Shown here: positions 46,701 through 52,957 of the stretch, one piece after another
Position numbering within the stretch: position 1 is the stretch's first letter
How the letters are laid out: each line of letters opens with the position of its first letter
Assembly: GCA_964352735.1 (NCBI GenBank)
Contig: CAYGTC010000012.1
Span: 1-64,000, forward strand
Direction: 5' to 3'
From: NORP309 sp964352735
GTDB lineage: Bacteria; Pseudomonadota; Gammaproteobacteria; Xanthomonadales; Marinicellaceae
DNA: 64,000 bases
Position numbers and translations under genes: made by a program
Notes under the pieces: model-generated
What the model was told of the DNA's origin: nothing
The model's database searches: none
The model's input: only the letters and a program-made list of their open reading frames with translations

Positions 46701-47568
46701 CCTCCACTGGTGAGGTTGCAAAAGTCACCGATGATGATGAATCTGTCCCAGTTATAGCAGGAACATAACTGTTAGGAACATTGGTGAATTCAATTCGATA
46801 AGTTTCTGTGTCTGTTAATCCTGTAATCGCATAATCACCATTGGCATCGGTCATCACACTGCCAACACCTGCAATAGCACCAGTTGTATCATAGGCTGTC
46901 ACTGTTACATTTTGTACCCCATTTTCAATTGGATCAATGACACCGTCACTGTCAAGTTCTTTATAAACGTTACCAGAAATGGTATTTGGAGCAAGAATGT
47001 TCGGAGTCCCATCAAATATTAATTCCGCTGCTGTTAACGTTCCGGTATCAGCCCCAAAATTATCACAAACAAAAAATGTCCAAATTCCAAGTGCATCTTC
47101 TGAATCAAAAGCATCCAATGCAGTAGCATTTTCTGGTTGATTGTCATTAACAAAATTTGGGGTAATCGCGTGATCTACTCCAGCAATTGGAGTTACTGAA
47201 TCACTATTAAATAATACATTTAGGTTATCATTACCATCTCCGCCATCTGCGGTTAATAGATCAATATTGGCAGTAGTAGGTGAAGATAAGTTCATCACAA
47301 GATCACCTCGGTAAGTGTGTGTGATATTAATACCTAAATCGACATCATTAATATTGAAATCGTCAGTTACATTAAAAGTCACTGTAACTCCATTTCCTCC
47401 GGCACAACCATTATCTGGAAGATCACCTGATGCTGGTACAATTGATGTTGGTGTATAAGAAAATGGAACAGCTTGAGCAATTGATAAACTAATGCCAGCA
47501 ACACAAAGCAATGCTGATACCAATTTTTTGACATCAGTGAAATTCGAACTAGTTTTTTGCATATTCAT
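37756..47568 (-). CDS. Giant secreted SdrD B-like repeat protein (3270 aa)
   Basis: A signal peptide (about 1-34) is followed by a proprotein-convertase P domain (40-190; ITHTYRGDLVMNLSSP, GIWTFFVCDN). About 15 SdrD B-like/Cna-type units of the form IGDxVWxDxxxDGxQD...G begin near residue 195 and make up most of the chain. Between them are beta-propeller-like regions (about 300-770 and 1500-1760), a DUF11 domain (about 923; LSLNKLVDNSTPVIG) and a GEVED domain (about 1323; DFGDAPDTANG). The C terminus (3120-3200; ITWSTLTETGNVGFELYA) is a module known from proteins next to C25 peptidases. A charged tail ends AAAGEGS. The likely role is a calcium-stabilised surface stalk or adhesin. It is coupled to the C25 peptidase gene. 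Confidence 0.88.
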   Translation of the reverse strand: MNMQKTSSNFTDVKKLVSALLCVAGISLSIAQAVPFSYTPTSIVPASGDLPDNGCAGGNGVTVTFNVTDDFNINDVDLGINITHTYRGDLVMNLSSPTTANIDLLTADGGDGNDNLNVLFNSDSVTPIAGVDHAITPNFVNDNQPENATALDAFDSEDALGIWTFFVCDNFGADTGTLTAAELIFDGTPNILAPNTISGNVYKELDSDGVIDPIENGVQNVTVTAYDTTGAIAGVGSVMTDANGDYAITGLTDTETYRIEFTNVPNSYVPAITGTDSSSSVTFATSPVEDINYAVWAPAQFCQADPDLVTNLFLPLNQTTGSALISFPYSSSGTSAFGGEANYNQIGSTWGLAYQSESDVLFASAYLKRHVEFGPGGVGSGAVTGSIYRIDNPKDGMLSTVSEFLNLNDIFGSNVTGVNPHPNPATDLTVDAASYANIGKISLGDMDISADSSELWVINLTNRNLYQLPLGDTPSAPVVPTLADVTAIDMLNTSNYVVGDAPACAGGNTDNFRPFAVKFHLNQVFVGAVCSAETGGAGLTANIYALDTSTLLFTEVLDFSLTYNRGCGLQNGVTCLGGAGLNSANWNPWASTFPPAGMVSPNGNERAYPQPIVSDIEFTADNQMIIGFRDRWGDQTGHQQQAPDNSGLIRGEGYGDIVRATFNAGSSTWSFNAVEATDNTEFYSADSWSSGGFSHEETGFGGLVSMTNLGSVVMTNMDPINLGGATSDFAGGVRTYNINTGANINSYQIYTATPANTSADFFGKANGLGDLEALCDTPDSELGNRVWNDSNANGRQDPGESGIGGLTVQMIDTDGSTILATVVTDADGEFYFTTAAGVDVVGKNFDVNFLPNINNYLFRIATNQAPLTGLMITPVGGGGLSVASNDIHDSDAVLSGAFAQITVASGFSGQSDHSYDFGFTDIQVADLSLNKLVDNSTPVIGTSVTFEITVTNDGPDDATNVTVVDTVPSGFSGITAISGSGMAAGNIITWSGLNIPNGANVVLTFDVTVEPTGVYNNLAEVTASDQIDSDSTPNNGVNTDGDGDTNNDPGDEDDGDGEPVAPVSPGACFVGDDDIGGFVFLDANENGDQDGAELGFFAASLVVTAYDNLNIAVASDNINVDGSYVLPGLAGSSYRLELTGLPAGFEFSTAGSDAQSSVRFVNSADCDVDFGVSDPVGSATVEIGNRVWNDADGDGIQDSDEVGIDGISVTLTCGADSVSTLTTNGGLYYFNNAATVNAGTTQALFMDSGENCSLTIDDTQSALNFFTLTDQNADMDTSNNSQTDVRDSDASTVLSNSTINFTVGAIGENNHSYDFGFEPITPLIDFGDAPDTANGTGAGNYQTTNSDNGPSHIINNNIYMGAGAPDNEIDGQPNAFANGDDNTATLDEDGPQSILNFDTGSTPSVQVLVTNQTGLPATLSGWIDYNGDGVFDTVTEGSTANVATGAMTSIVTLTFPVMPASPSSVTFLRLRLSTDVIALTPLGLASNGEIEDHRVTLNGDLSGDPQLCYSLADGGDRLITFDPISGAVDDTAPGLGHLPYTFVETMAWDLGDPLTSGDEVLYGININRVIQLLPAPRSQTASVFNNGITDSDGFAIDWQSSPPVYYGSGNAGNGHRNIFNFNPATANVLNVSPDITLPLGNTQIDDLAWDPINRRLLGLINNDVIDTRIVEFDLSNYPATAPVFDCGRVNYFDGTSNVVLQDGEGLTFTRGGNLIVTTGNGGLATTSNTSWKIPISDVLSDCSISTQDMVAQRIGPQNNLTLVPSGSTSVDHESVACGISLTESDASIGNRVWLDEDGDGDQDGGEDGIGGVTVYLCRSNAAPCDSASAVRSTVTDANGGYLFPGLPLLDYIVAVDTSTVPANLVSNPTYDEDSGTSAPDNQTVVSLDMFEEEHLTADFGYNWNEPQQTNIPPPGTTGSIGDRVWIDTDADGVQDVHEPGINSVTVNLFTDSNGDGVFDNLVATTTTDANGNYVFDNLAASAYVVEVNPITLPVGVIWTQTGDPDNFAVAATNPDHRTTHPVILAPGDVFVNADFGYQGDAANTHTIGDTVFLDADANGSQGAEPGIANVTLTLLDASGKPLANTTTDSNGQYLFTGLPDGTYSVVVTDTNNILAPLEQSADPDATLDNRSTINLSGGDDLLQDFGYTPEGHVAGLGLIGDTIYFDVDGNSSQSSTEPGIEGVRVELIASNGLPFAVTVTDENGHYYFASLPDDDYTVIVDISTLPNAGVGMVNTDDPNGGTVNESDTTIAGGNIDLIQDFGYQVAVPNTIGGTIWRDNDADGTQDGGETLEFNDVTVVLLDAQGNVIGKTVTDINGDYEFTGLPDGTYTILVTDDDNRLAGHWLTEGANPGSDLNSQVVGYSVSVAGGTNNQTGDFGYYVNLARIGNIVYRDDNNDGMRNAATEPGIPLVPVTLTITYPNTDTVTITTLTDAAGFYSFENLLADDSFTGDIANGPQPTYSITVGSVAAGFTSTFDGSIDTSGIGNGTDNNSDNDQGESAFPVKGNADLTNDFGFVPGATIGNRVWLDLDNDGVQDANEDGITNIIVQLTPPVGIDIGAGVNTPITTVTDTNGNYIFRNLPLANGYTLTVNNPPAGYTQTFDEDGTGTANTSSADLTIANEEYLTADFGYVTPAGSIGDYIWSDVNGDGQQDPGEVGINGVTVYLCDNNTPPCDAMTAIATTFTDATGRYLFTGVNITVPHLVEVDVTTLPAGYVQTGDPDGDGAPDNQTTVLALNGSGNINLDADFGYQPTIDADNSDIGDTIYLDLDNDGIEDVTEPGIPGIAVQLFIDTTADGTPDTPIASMFTNSSGQYLFPSLLNNEAYMVRVTDSNNILNGFVQSGDPDATLDNQSTIPTLVADNLDQDFGYNPLRRGNGVIGDRIFHDVDNSNTQNAGDQGLEGVTVRLIDNLGNVIDVVSTDENGTYLFTGLNQNDTYTVIVDTMTLPNGGVGWTNNIDPDGTINAQTVVDLSLTPSGINLDQDFGFISAVNNTIGGTVWSDNDGNGLLTDGTGIDPDESANGIENVTVVLTDTNGNIVATTTTDASGNYSFTSLPNGSYVVLVTDDNNELANLSHTDGPNADNNAIDDNSQDDTGYTVAVAGGQTNTTADFGYRPIITTPITLAGFKAAYDGNTGDTMITWSTLTETGNVGFELYAYIDGIWQQVNEEMIASEHVYKTGQTVYQYVYKGGYQREWAIVDIDIRGNRQSHGVFNIDQQYGKKEEVIESTKWQDINQFHQEKIDTRQQQKARDLNQYINSFKNKSQAAAGEGS

Positions 47569-48133
47569 GCTTCTCTTTTTAAATCATTAATGAAAAGCCA
47601 GCATTATTATGGATGCTAACGATAACAATTAATGAAAATTTATGAATAGTCAAAATACACTTTATTGGTAGCATTATTTGATATAATCAAACAATGCTAC
47701 AATCCCTCACAAAAGTGATGATGTGACTATAAAATCAGAAACAAAGAAAATTACTTAGAACCCCTTCCAAGTATTTTAAGAAAATCAATGAAATTAAACA
47801 ATTTTTTACCATTAACTGTTCACATCATTGAGTCTTGAACCCCGTTCCCACAAACATATGCTTAACATAGCAAATTTGATTTGTTTTTTCAATGTAATAG
47901 TATGACCCTCAACAAGAGTTTACATTGTGTAACAACTTTTTTTATTAAACATTGTTCTTCTTGACCTTTTTTCAATGACTGTGTTGATGAAGTGCCCTAA
48001 ATTGTAATACAGGATATTACTGTTAACCGAATCACATTTTAAGAAAAAAACAAAGAGTTAATGATGGTTTGGTATGAAAAAGTGACCTGTTATCAAAACA
48101 ACTGATAACAGGTCCGATTATGTTAATTAAGAC
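47569..48133. other. Intergenic region upstream of the giant gene
   Basis: The 565 bases hold no recognisable gene. Near the aminotransferase end lies its terminator (48084-48114). CAATGTAA (47890-47897) and TTACATTG (47920-47927) form an inverted repeat that could be an operator or leader hairpin. The promoter of the giant gene must lie here, but I could not place it with confidence. Confidence 0.5.
48084..48114 (-). terminator. Intrinsic terminator of the aminotransferase gene
   Basis: GACCTGTTATCA (48084-48095) and TGATAACAGGTC (48103-48114) form a perfect 12-bp stem over a 7-base loop. On the minus strand AC and five T follow. It is 20 bases past the stop codon. Confidence 0.85.
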
Positions 48134-49339
48134 TTAGGAAATGCCAGCTATAGCAGTATTGATCCGATCAATTGCCTGTTTTAAATTATCCATAGATGTA
48201 GCGAATGAAAGCCGTACATGACCCGGCATACCAAACGGTGTTCCTGGCACCACTGCCACTTGAGCTTTTTCTAATAACCACGATGAAAAATCAATATCAT
48301 CTTGAACACCTGCAATCTTTGCCATGGCAACCGCTACATTTGGGAAAGCATAAAAAGCACCTTCGCCTTCAATGCAATCAATGCCATCAATTTCATTTAA
48401 TGCAGCCACCAAGTAATCATGCCTTTGTTTAAAGGCCTTTTTCATAGGATCAAGGCAAGTTTGATCACCATTTAAGGCTGCCACTGATGCCGCTTGAGAA
48501 ATTGAACAGGGGTTTGATGTGGTTTGAGATTGAATTTTTCGCATCGCAGTAATCACATTCACTGGACCTGCTGCATAACCAATTCGCCAACCTGTCATTG
48601 CATAGGCTTTTGAAACACCATTAATAAATACAATACGTTCCAATAGTTCTGGAAACAATACACCTAAATTTGTGAGCGCTTGCTTGCCCCAATAAATGTG
48701 TTCATAGATGTCATCAGTGACTATCATTACTCCAGGATGTTTGAGCAAAACTTCCCCCAAGTCCCTAAGTTCTTCAGAACTGTAGGCTTTACCTGTTGGG
48801 TTACTTGGTGTATTTAAAATGACCATTTTGGTTTTATCAGTAATGGCTTGTTTTAATTGATCAGGGGTCACTTTGAAATGATCATTTTGTGTGGTATTGA
48901 TGATAACAGAACGACCACCCGCCAATAAAACCATATCCGGATAAGAGACCCAATATGGCGCAGGTATAATGACTTCGTCATCTGGATTAATGACCGCTGC
49001 CAATACATTGGCAATGCTGTGTTTTGCTCCGCAAGATACCAAAATTTGGTTGGTTGAAAAATCCAATCCGTTTTCTCTGGAAAATTTATCAACAATCGCT
49101 TGCTTTAGAGCAGGCGTTCCGTCAACAGCCGTATATTTGGTTTGGCCAGCACTGATGGCTGCTATGGCCGCTGCTTTAATGTGATCTGGTGTATCAAAAT
49201 CGGGTTCACCTGCCCCCAATCCAATGATATCCTTGCCAGCTCTCTTGAGTTCAGCCGCTTTCATACTGACGGCAATGGTGGCTGAAGGTTTTACTTTTTT
49301 TACCACATCAGCAACAAAATCAACAGTTAAATCTGTCAT
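48134..49339 (-). CDS. Class I PLP-dependent aspartate aminotransferase
   Basis: The product is 401 residues from ATG 49339, which has AAGGGTG seven bases before it; the frame runs on to 49408 but that extension is hydrophobic and lacks support. The enzyme exchanges amino groups between aspartate and 2-oxoglutarate or related substrates. Key features are GLGAGEPDFDTPDHIK, the NTPSNPTGKAY block, TDDIYEHIYWG, the Schiff-base lysine in GVSKAYAMTGWRIGYAAGP, and the carboxylate-binding Arg in HVRLSFATS. It belongs to the Thermus/Rhizobium AatA-like subgroup rather than the E. coli AspC subgroup. It is divergent from uvrB. Confidence 0.92.
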   Translation of the reverse strand: MTDLTVDFVADVVKKVKPSATIAVSMKAAELKRAGKDIIGLGAGEPDFDTPDHIKAAAIAAISAGQTKYTAVDGTPALKQAIVDKFSRENGLDFSTNQILVSCGAKHSIANVLAAVINPDDEVIIPAPYWVSYPDMVLLAGGRSVIINTTQNDHFKVTPDQLKQAITDKTKMVILNTPSNPTGKAYSSEELRDLGEVLLKHPGVMIVTDDIYEHIYWGKQALTNLGVLFPELLERIVFINGVSKAYAMTGWRIGYAAGPVNVITAMRKIQSQTTSNPCSISQAASVAALNGDQTCLDPMKKAFKQRHDYLVAALNEIDGIDCIEGEGAFYAFPNVAVAMAKIAGVQDDIDFSSWLLEKAQVAVVPGTPFGMPGHVRLSFATSMDNLKQAIDRINTAIAGIS

Positions 49340-49414
49340 AACAAACACCCTTATTTTATATAAATTAAGATATAATGCGTATCTTACAATCAGCACAATG
49401 AAAAACAAGAATTA

Positions 49415-51448
49415 ATGGAAAGAGTTCAGTTAAAAGTTAATAAAAACCAGAAACCCTTTGAAATTGCCAGCCCATTCAAACCTGCCGGCGATCAACCCAA
49501 TGCAATCAAGAAGCTTTCAGAGGGCTTTGATGCAGGATTAAAAGCACAAACACTACTGGGTGTTACGGGTTCTGGTAAAACTTTTACCATTGCCAATGTG
49601 ATCCAAAATATTCAGCGCCCTACAATGATCATGGCGCACAATAAAACACTGGCTGGTCAGTTATATAACGAATTTAAGGAGTTTTTCCCCAATAATGCGG
49701 TTGAGTATTTTGTCTCTTATTATGATTACTACCAACCTGAAGCTTATGTTGCAGCATCCGACACCTATATTGAAAAAGACGCTTCAATCAATGCATATAT
49801 AGAACAAATGCGACTGTCAGCCACTAAATCACTAATGCAAAGAAGAGATGTCATCATCGTTGCAACCGTTTCTGCCATTTATGGCCTGGGTGATCCACAA
49901 TCTTATCTACAAATGGTCATACCCATCAAAGTTGGCCAAACCATTGACCAAAGAACATTGTTGCGTCAATTGGCCGAATTGCAATTTAATCGCAACGACT
50001 ATGAACTCAGTAGAGGTTCGTTTAGGGTACATGGAGAAGTGATTGATGTTTTCCCGGCAGAATCAGAGCAGCAAGCCATTCGAATTGAGCTGTTTGATGA
50101 CGAGATTGAAAAACTCAGTTATTTTGATCCACTGACAGGAAAAAGTATCAGTAAGCACCAAGAAATCACAATTTTTCCAACCAAACACTTTGTCACACCA
50201 AGAGACAGGGTTGTTCAAGCTACTGAAACCATTCGTCAAGAACTCAAGGAAAGGTTAAAGGTATTGAGTGATGAAAACAGACTGGTAGAATTACAAAGGC
50301 TACAACAGCGCACCAATTATGACCTTGAAATGATGTTAGAGCTCGGGTATTGTACAGGCATAGAAAATTATTCGCGACATTTCACAGGCCTGCCAGCTGG
50401 CGCTCCTCCGCCATGTTTGTTTGATTATTTACCAGATGATGCATTATTGGTCATGGATGAGAGTCATGCCAGTGTACCGCAAATAGGCGGCATGTATAAA
50501 GGCGATAGGTCTCGTAAAGAAAATTTAGTCAATTATGGTTTCCGATTGCCTTCAGCTTTAGACAATAGACCCTTAAAATTCGAAGAATGGGAAGCACGAA
50601 CACCTCGTATGATTCTGGTGTCTGCAACACCTGCTGATTACGAAGCAAAACATGCTGCGCAAACCATAGAACAAGTGGTCAGACCTACAGGTCTACTTGA
50701 CCCACAAATTGAAGTGCGGCCAGTAACGACCCAAGTAGATGATCTATTATCTGAAATCAATAAAAGAATCGCCATAAAAGAACGCGTACTGGTCACAACC
50801 TTAACCAAACGCATGAGTGAGGATTTAACCGATTACATCATCGAAAATGGCATTAAATGCCGTTACCTGCACTCAGAAATTGACACCGTTGAACGTGCTG
50901 AGATCATACGAGATTTACGTAAAGGCGTCTTTGATGTATTGATCGGCATTAATTTACTCAGAGAGGGGTTGGACATGCCCGAAGTATCTTTGGTTGCCAT
51001 ATTAGATGCTGATAAACCTGGCTTTCTTCGTTCTGAGAGGTCTTTGATACAAACCATCGGTCGTGCCAGTCGTAATGTCAAGGGTAAAGCCATTCTCTAT
51101 GGCGATAAAATCACACCAGCAATGGAGTACGCCATTAATGAAACCAAAAGACGCAGAGAAAAACAAGAGGCTTTCAATAAAGAACATGGGATTGAACCGA
51201 CAACCGTTATTCGAAAAATTCACGATTTAAAAGAGGGTTACGAACAAGATGGTGAGACAAGCAAGGCCAAAACAGTTTCTGAAAAATCAGCATCCTATAA
51301 CATCAACAACCCCAAAGATTTGGCAAAAGTCATTGCAAAACTTGAGAAGAAAATGTTTGAGCATGCCAAAAACCTGGAATTTGAAGAGGCTGCAGAACTC
51401 AGAAATGAAATCAATGATATTAAGAAGGCTCAGTTCATTGACACTTAA
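49415..51448 (+). CDS. uvrB: UvrABC excinuclease subunit B
   Basis: The 677-residue helicase-like damage-verification subunit of nucleotide excision repair is of normal length. The Walker A is GVTGSGKTFT. The beta-hairpin region is YYDYYQPEAY, and the DEAD-like motif is MDESHAS. Helicase motifs V and VI appear as GINLLREGLDMPEVSLV and QTIGRASRN. The C-terminal UVR motif (AKVIAKLEKKMFEHAKNLEF, then EEAAELRNEI) binds UvrC. The 3' end abuts holA, which is convergent. Confidence 0.97.
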   Translation: MERVQLKVNKNQKPFEIASPFKPAGDQPNAIKKLSEGFDAGLKAQTLLGVTGSGKTFTIANVIQNIQRPTMIMAHNKTLAGQLYNEFKEFFPNNAVEYFVSYYDYYQPEAYVAASDTYIEKDASINAYIEQMRLSATKSLMQRRDVIIVATVSAIYGLGDPQSYLQMVIPIKVGQTIDQRTLLRQLAELQFNRNDYELSRGSFRVHGEVIDVFPAESEQQAIRIELFDDEIEKLSYFDPLTGKSISKHQEITIFPTKHFVTPRDRVVQATETIRQELKERLKVLSDENRLVELQRLQQRTNYDLEMMLELGYCTGIENYSRHFTGLPAGAPPPCLFDYLPDDALLVMDESHASVPQIGGMYKGDRSRKENLVNYGFRLPSALDNRPLKFEEWEARTPRMILVSATPADYEAKHAAQTIEQVVRPTGLLDPQIEVRPVTTQVDDLLSEINKRIAIKERVLVTTLTKRMSEDLTDYIIENGIKCRYLHSEIDTVERAEIIRDLRKGVFDVLIGINLLREGLDMPEVSLVAILDADKPGFLRSERSLIQTIGRASRNVKGKAILYGDKITPAMEYAINETKRRREKQEAFNKEHGIEPTTVIRKIHDLKEGYEQDGETSKAKTVSEKSASYNINNPKDLAKVIAKLEKKMFEHAKNLEFEEAAELRNEINDIKKAQFIDT

Positions 51449-52453
51449 TTAAGAGCAAAACTCAACTGCCCATTTTTCTAGTGCCAACCATGGCTGTCCA
51501 GCTTGTTGTCCCTTAATCATACGATCCAGTATCGCCATGCCAAATAATAGCTGTTCTAACTTATCAACAGACAATCTATTCAATACAGATTGAATGGCGC
51601 TTTGTTGATTTTGCCAGATACCTTGCCTGCGATAATCGGCTGCAGTGGCCCGTTGATTTTTTGCTTTCATATAGGCAAAAAATAGCAATGTTCGATTGTG
51701 TTTTTCAAGTGCCCAATGAATAATAACCAAAGGCGTATTATCCTGTTTTAATGCTCTAATCATGCGCAAAACCCTATGAAGATTATTCTCCAATAAAGCG
51801 TCTGTCAATCTAAAAACATCAAATCTGGCACTATCAGCAACCAAACTGGCCACATCTTTTGCACTGATGTGTTGCTGACCAAACCGCATTTTTAATTTTT
51901 CTAATTCTTGGTGGGCAGCCAATAAATTGCCTTCAAGCCGAGCGGCAAGAATGATAATTGTGTCTCTATCAACATTTAAACCTATTGACCGACAACGGTT
52001 ACTTATCCATTGACCAAATTCATGTGGCTTGGGCATATAGACCCGTAAAAAAGTACCATGCTTTTCTATGGTTTTTACCCATTTGGTTTTGTCATTAGCT
52101 ACTGTCCATTGTTCGCATCGAATCAACAAACAAATATCCAGAGGCAAGCTTTCAACAAAAGAAACCAGTGCCTTTGATCCAGCAGCACCTGGCTTACCAG
52201 TTGGTAAATGTAATTCCACTATTTTTTTTTCAGAGAAAAGAGACATGGTCCCTAAACTGGAAAGCAATGTTTCCCATTTGAATTTTTTGTCTACCGTCAG
52301 TACTTGACGCTCACTAAAGCCTTGAGTTTTAGCTGTGGCTCTGATTGCATCGGAGGCTTCTTGCAACTGTAATGGTTCATCACCAACGATCAAATAACAT
52401 GGTTGTAAACCATTTTTTAATTCATTGGCCAATTGATTCGCATATATTTTCAC
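51449..52453 (-). CDS. holA: DNA polymerase III subunit delta
   Basis: The 334-residue clamp-loader subunit opens the beta clamp. The N-terminal YANQLANELKNGLQPCYLIV and GDEPLQLQEASDAIR are characteristic, as is the SLFSEKKIVEL motif that contacts the clamp. The start is GTG at 52453. It is the last gene of the leuS-lptE-holA run, the usual gammaproteobacterial order, and ends one base from the uvrB stop. Confidence 0.94.
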   Translation of the reverse strand: MKIYANQLANELKNGLQPCYLIVGDEPLQLQEASDAIRATAKTQGFSERQVLTVDKKFKWETLLSSLGTMSLFSEKKIVELHLPTGKPGAAGSKALVSFVESLPLDICLLIRCEQWTVANDKTKWVKTIEKHGTFLRVYMPKPHEFGQWISNRCRSIGLNVDRDTIIILAARLEGNLLAAHQELEKLKMRFGQQHISAKDVASLVADSARFDVFRLTDALLENNLHRVLRMIRALKQDNTPLVIIHWALEKHNRTLLFFAYMKAKNQRATAADYRRQGIWQNQQSAIQSVLNRLSVDKLEQLLFGMAILDRMIKGQQAGQPWLALEKWAVEFCS

Positions 52454-52470
52454 AATTTTTGATCAATATA

Positions 52471-52956
52471 TTATTCATTGATGGCCAATGACAACTGTCT
52501 GACAATTGCCCAAGCCATATCATTTGCCAACTGTTTTCTTAAAGTCACCTCTTCCTGTTGACCACCAGCAATTTGTTGAACATCAAAAGAATAATCTCTT
52601 TCTAAATGCAGCTGTTTTTTTTCACCATCAATACTGTATTCCACATCATATTCAAGCCTATATTCTTGCACCTGATTATTGGCTCCAATCGATTGTACAA
52701 CTTTTCTTAACAGATCTTTAGATATGATCAAATCAGCAACTTGTTGCTCATCATTTTTATCAATGAGTTTTACATCGGACGCTATCAAAGCGTTGATTAG
52801 ATTACGTTTTAATAAAGATTGTCCTGAAATATGAACTTTCATCTCAGGATAAAATTCGGCCAACCTGTTATTACTCTTCAAATGATACCCGCATGATGTC
52901 AATATTATCATGAAAGCAATTAATACCATTGTTTGTAAATATTTTATACCGTTCAT
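52471..52956 (-). CDS. lptE: LPS-assembly lipoprotein LptE
   Basis: The 161-residue outer-membrane lipoprotein has lipobox LTSC followed by GYHLKSNNRL, the classic LptE/RlpB start. It plugs the LptD barrel and delivers lipopolysaccharide to the cell surface. The C-terminal half (QEYRLEYDVEYSI, TLRKQLANDMAWAIVRQL) fits the family fold. It lies one base after leuS and 17 before holA. Confidence 0.93.
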   Translation of the reverse strand: MNGIKYLQTMVLIAFMIILTSCGYHLKSNNRLAEFYPEMKVHISGQSLLKRNLINALIASDVKLIDKNDEQQVADLIISKDLLRKVVQSIGANNQVQEYRLEYDVEYSIDGEKKQLHLERDYSFDVQQIAGGQQEEVTLRKQLANDMAWAIVRQLSLAINE

Positions 52957-52957
52957 A

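Noticed and set aside
37756..47568. Many plus-strand and alternate-frame ORFs inside the giant gene
   Set aside because: They are shadows of a repetitive coding frame without ribosome sites or recognisable domains.
49340..49408. Longer start of the aminotransferase with a hydrophobic N terminus
   Set aside because: It is an upstream open stretch without a ribosome site; ATG 49339 has one and matches the family.
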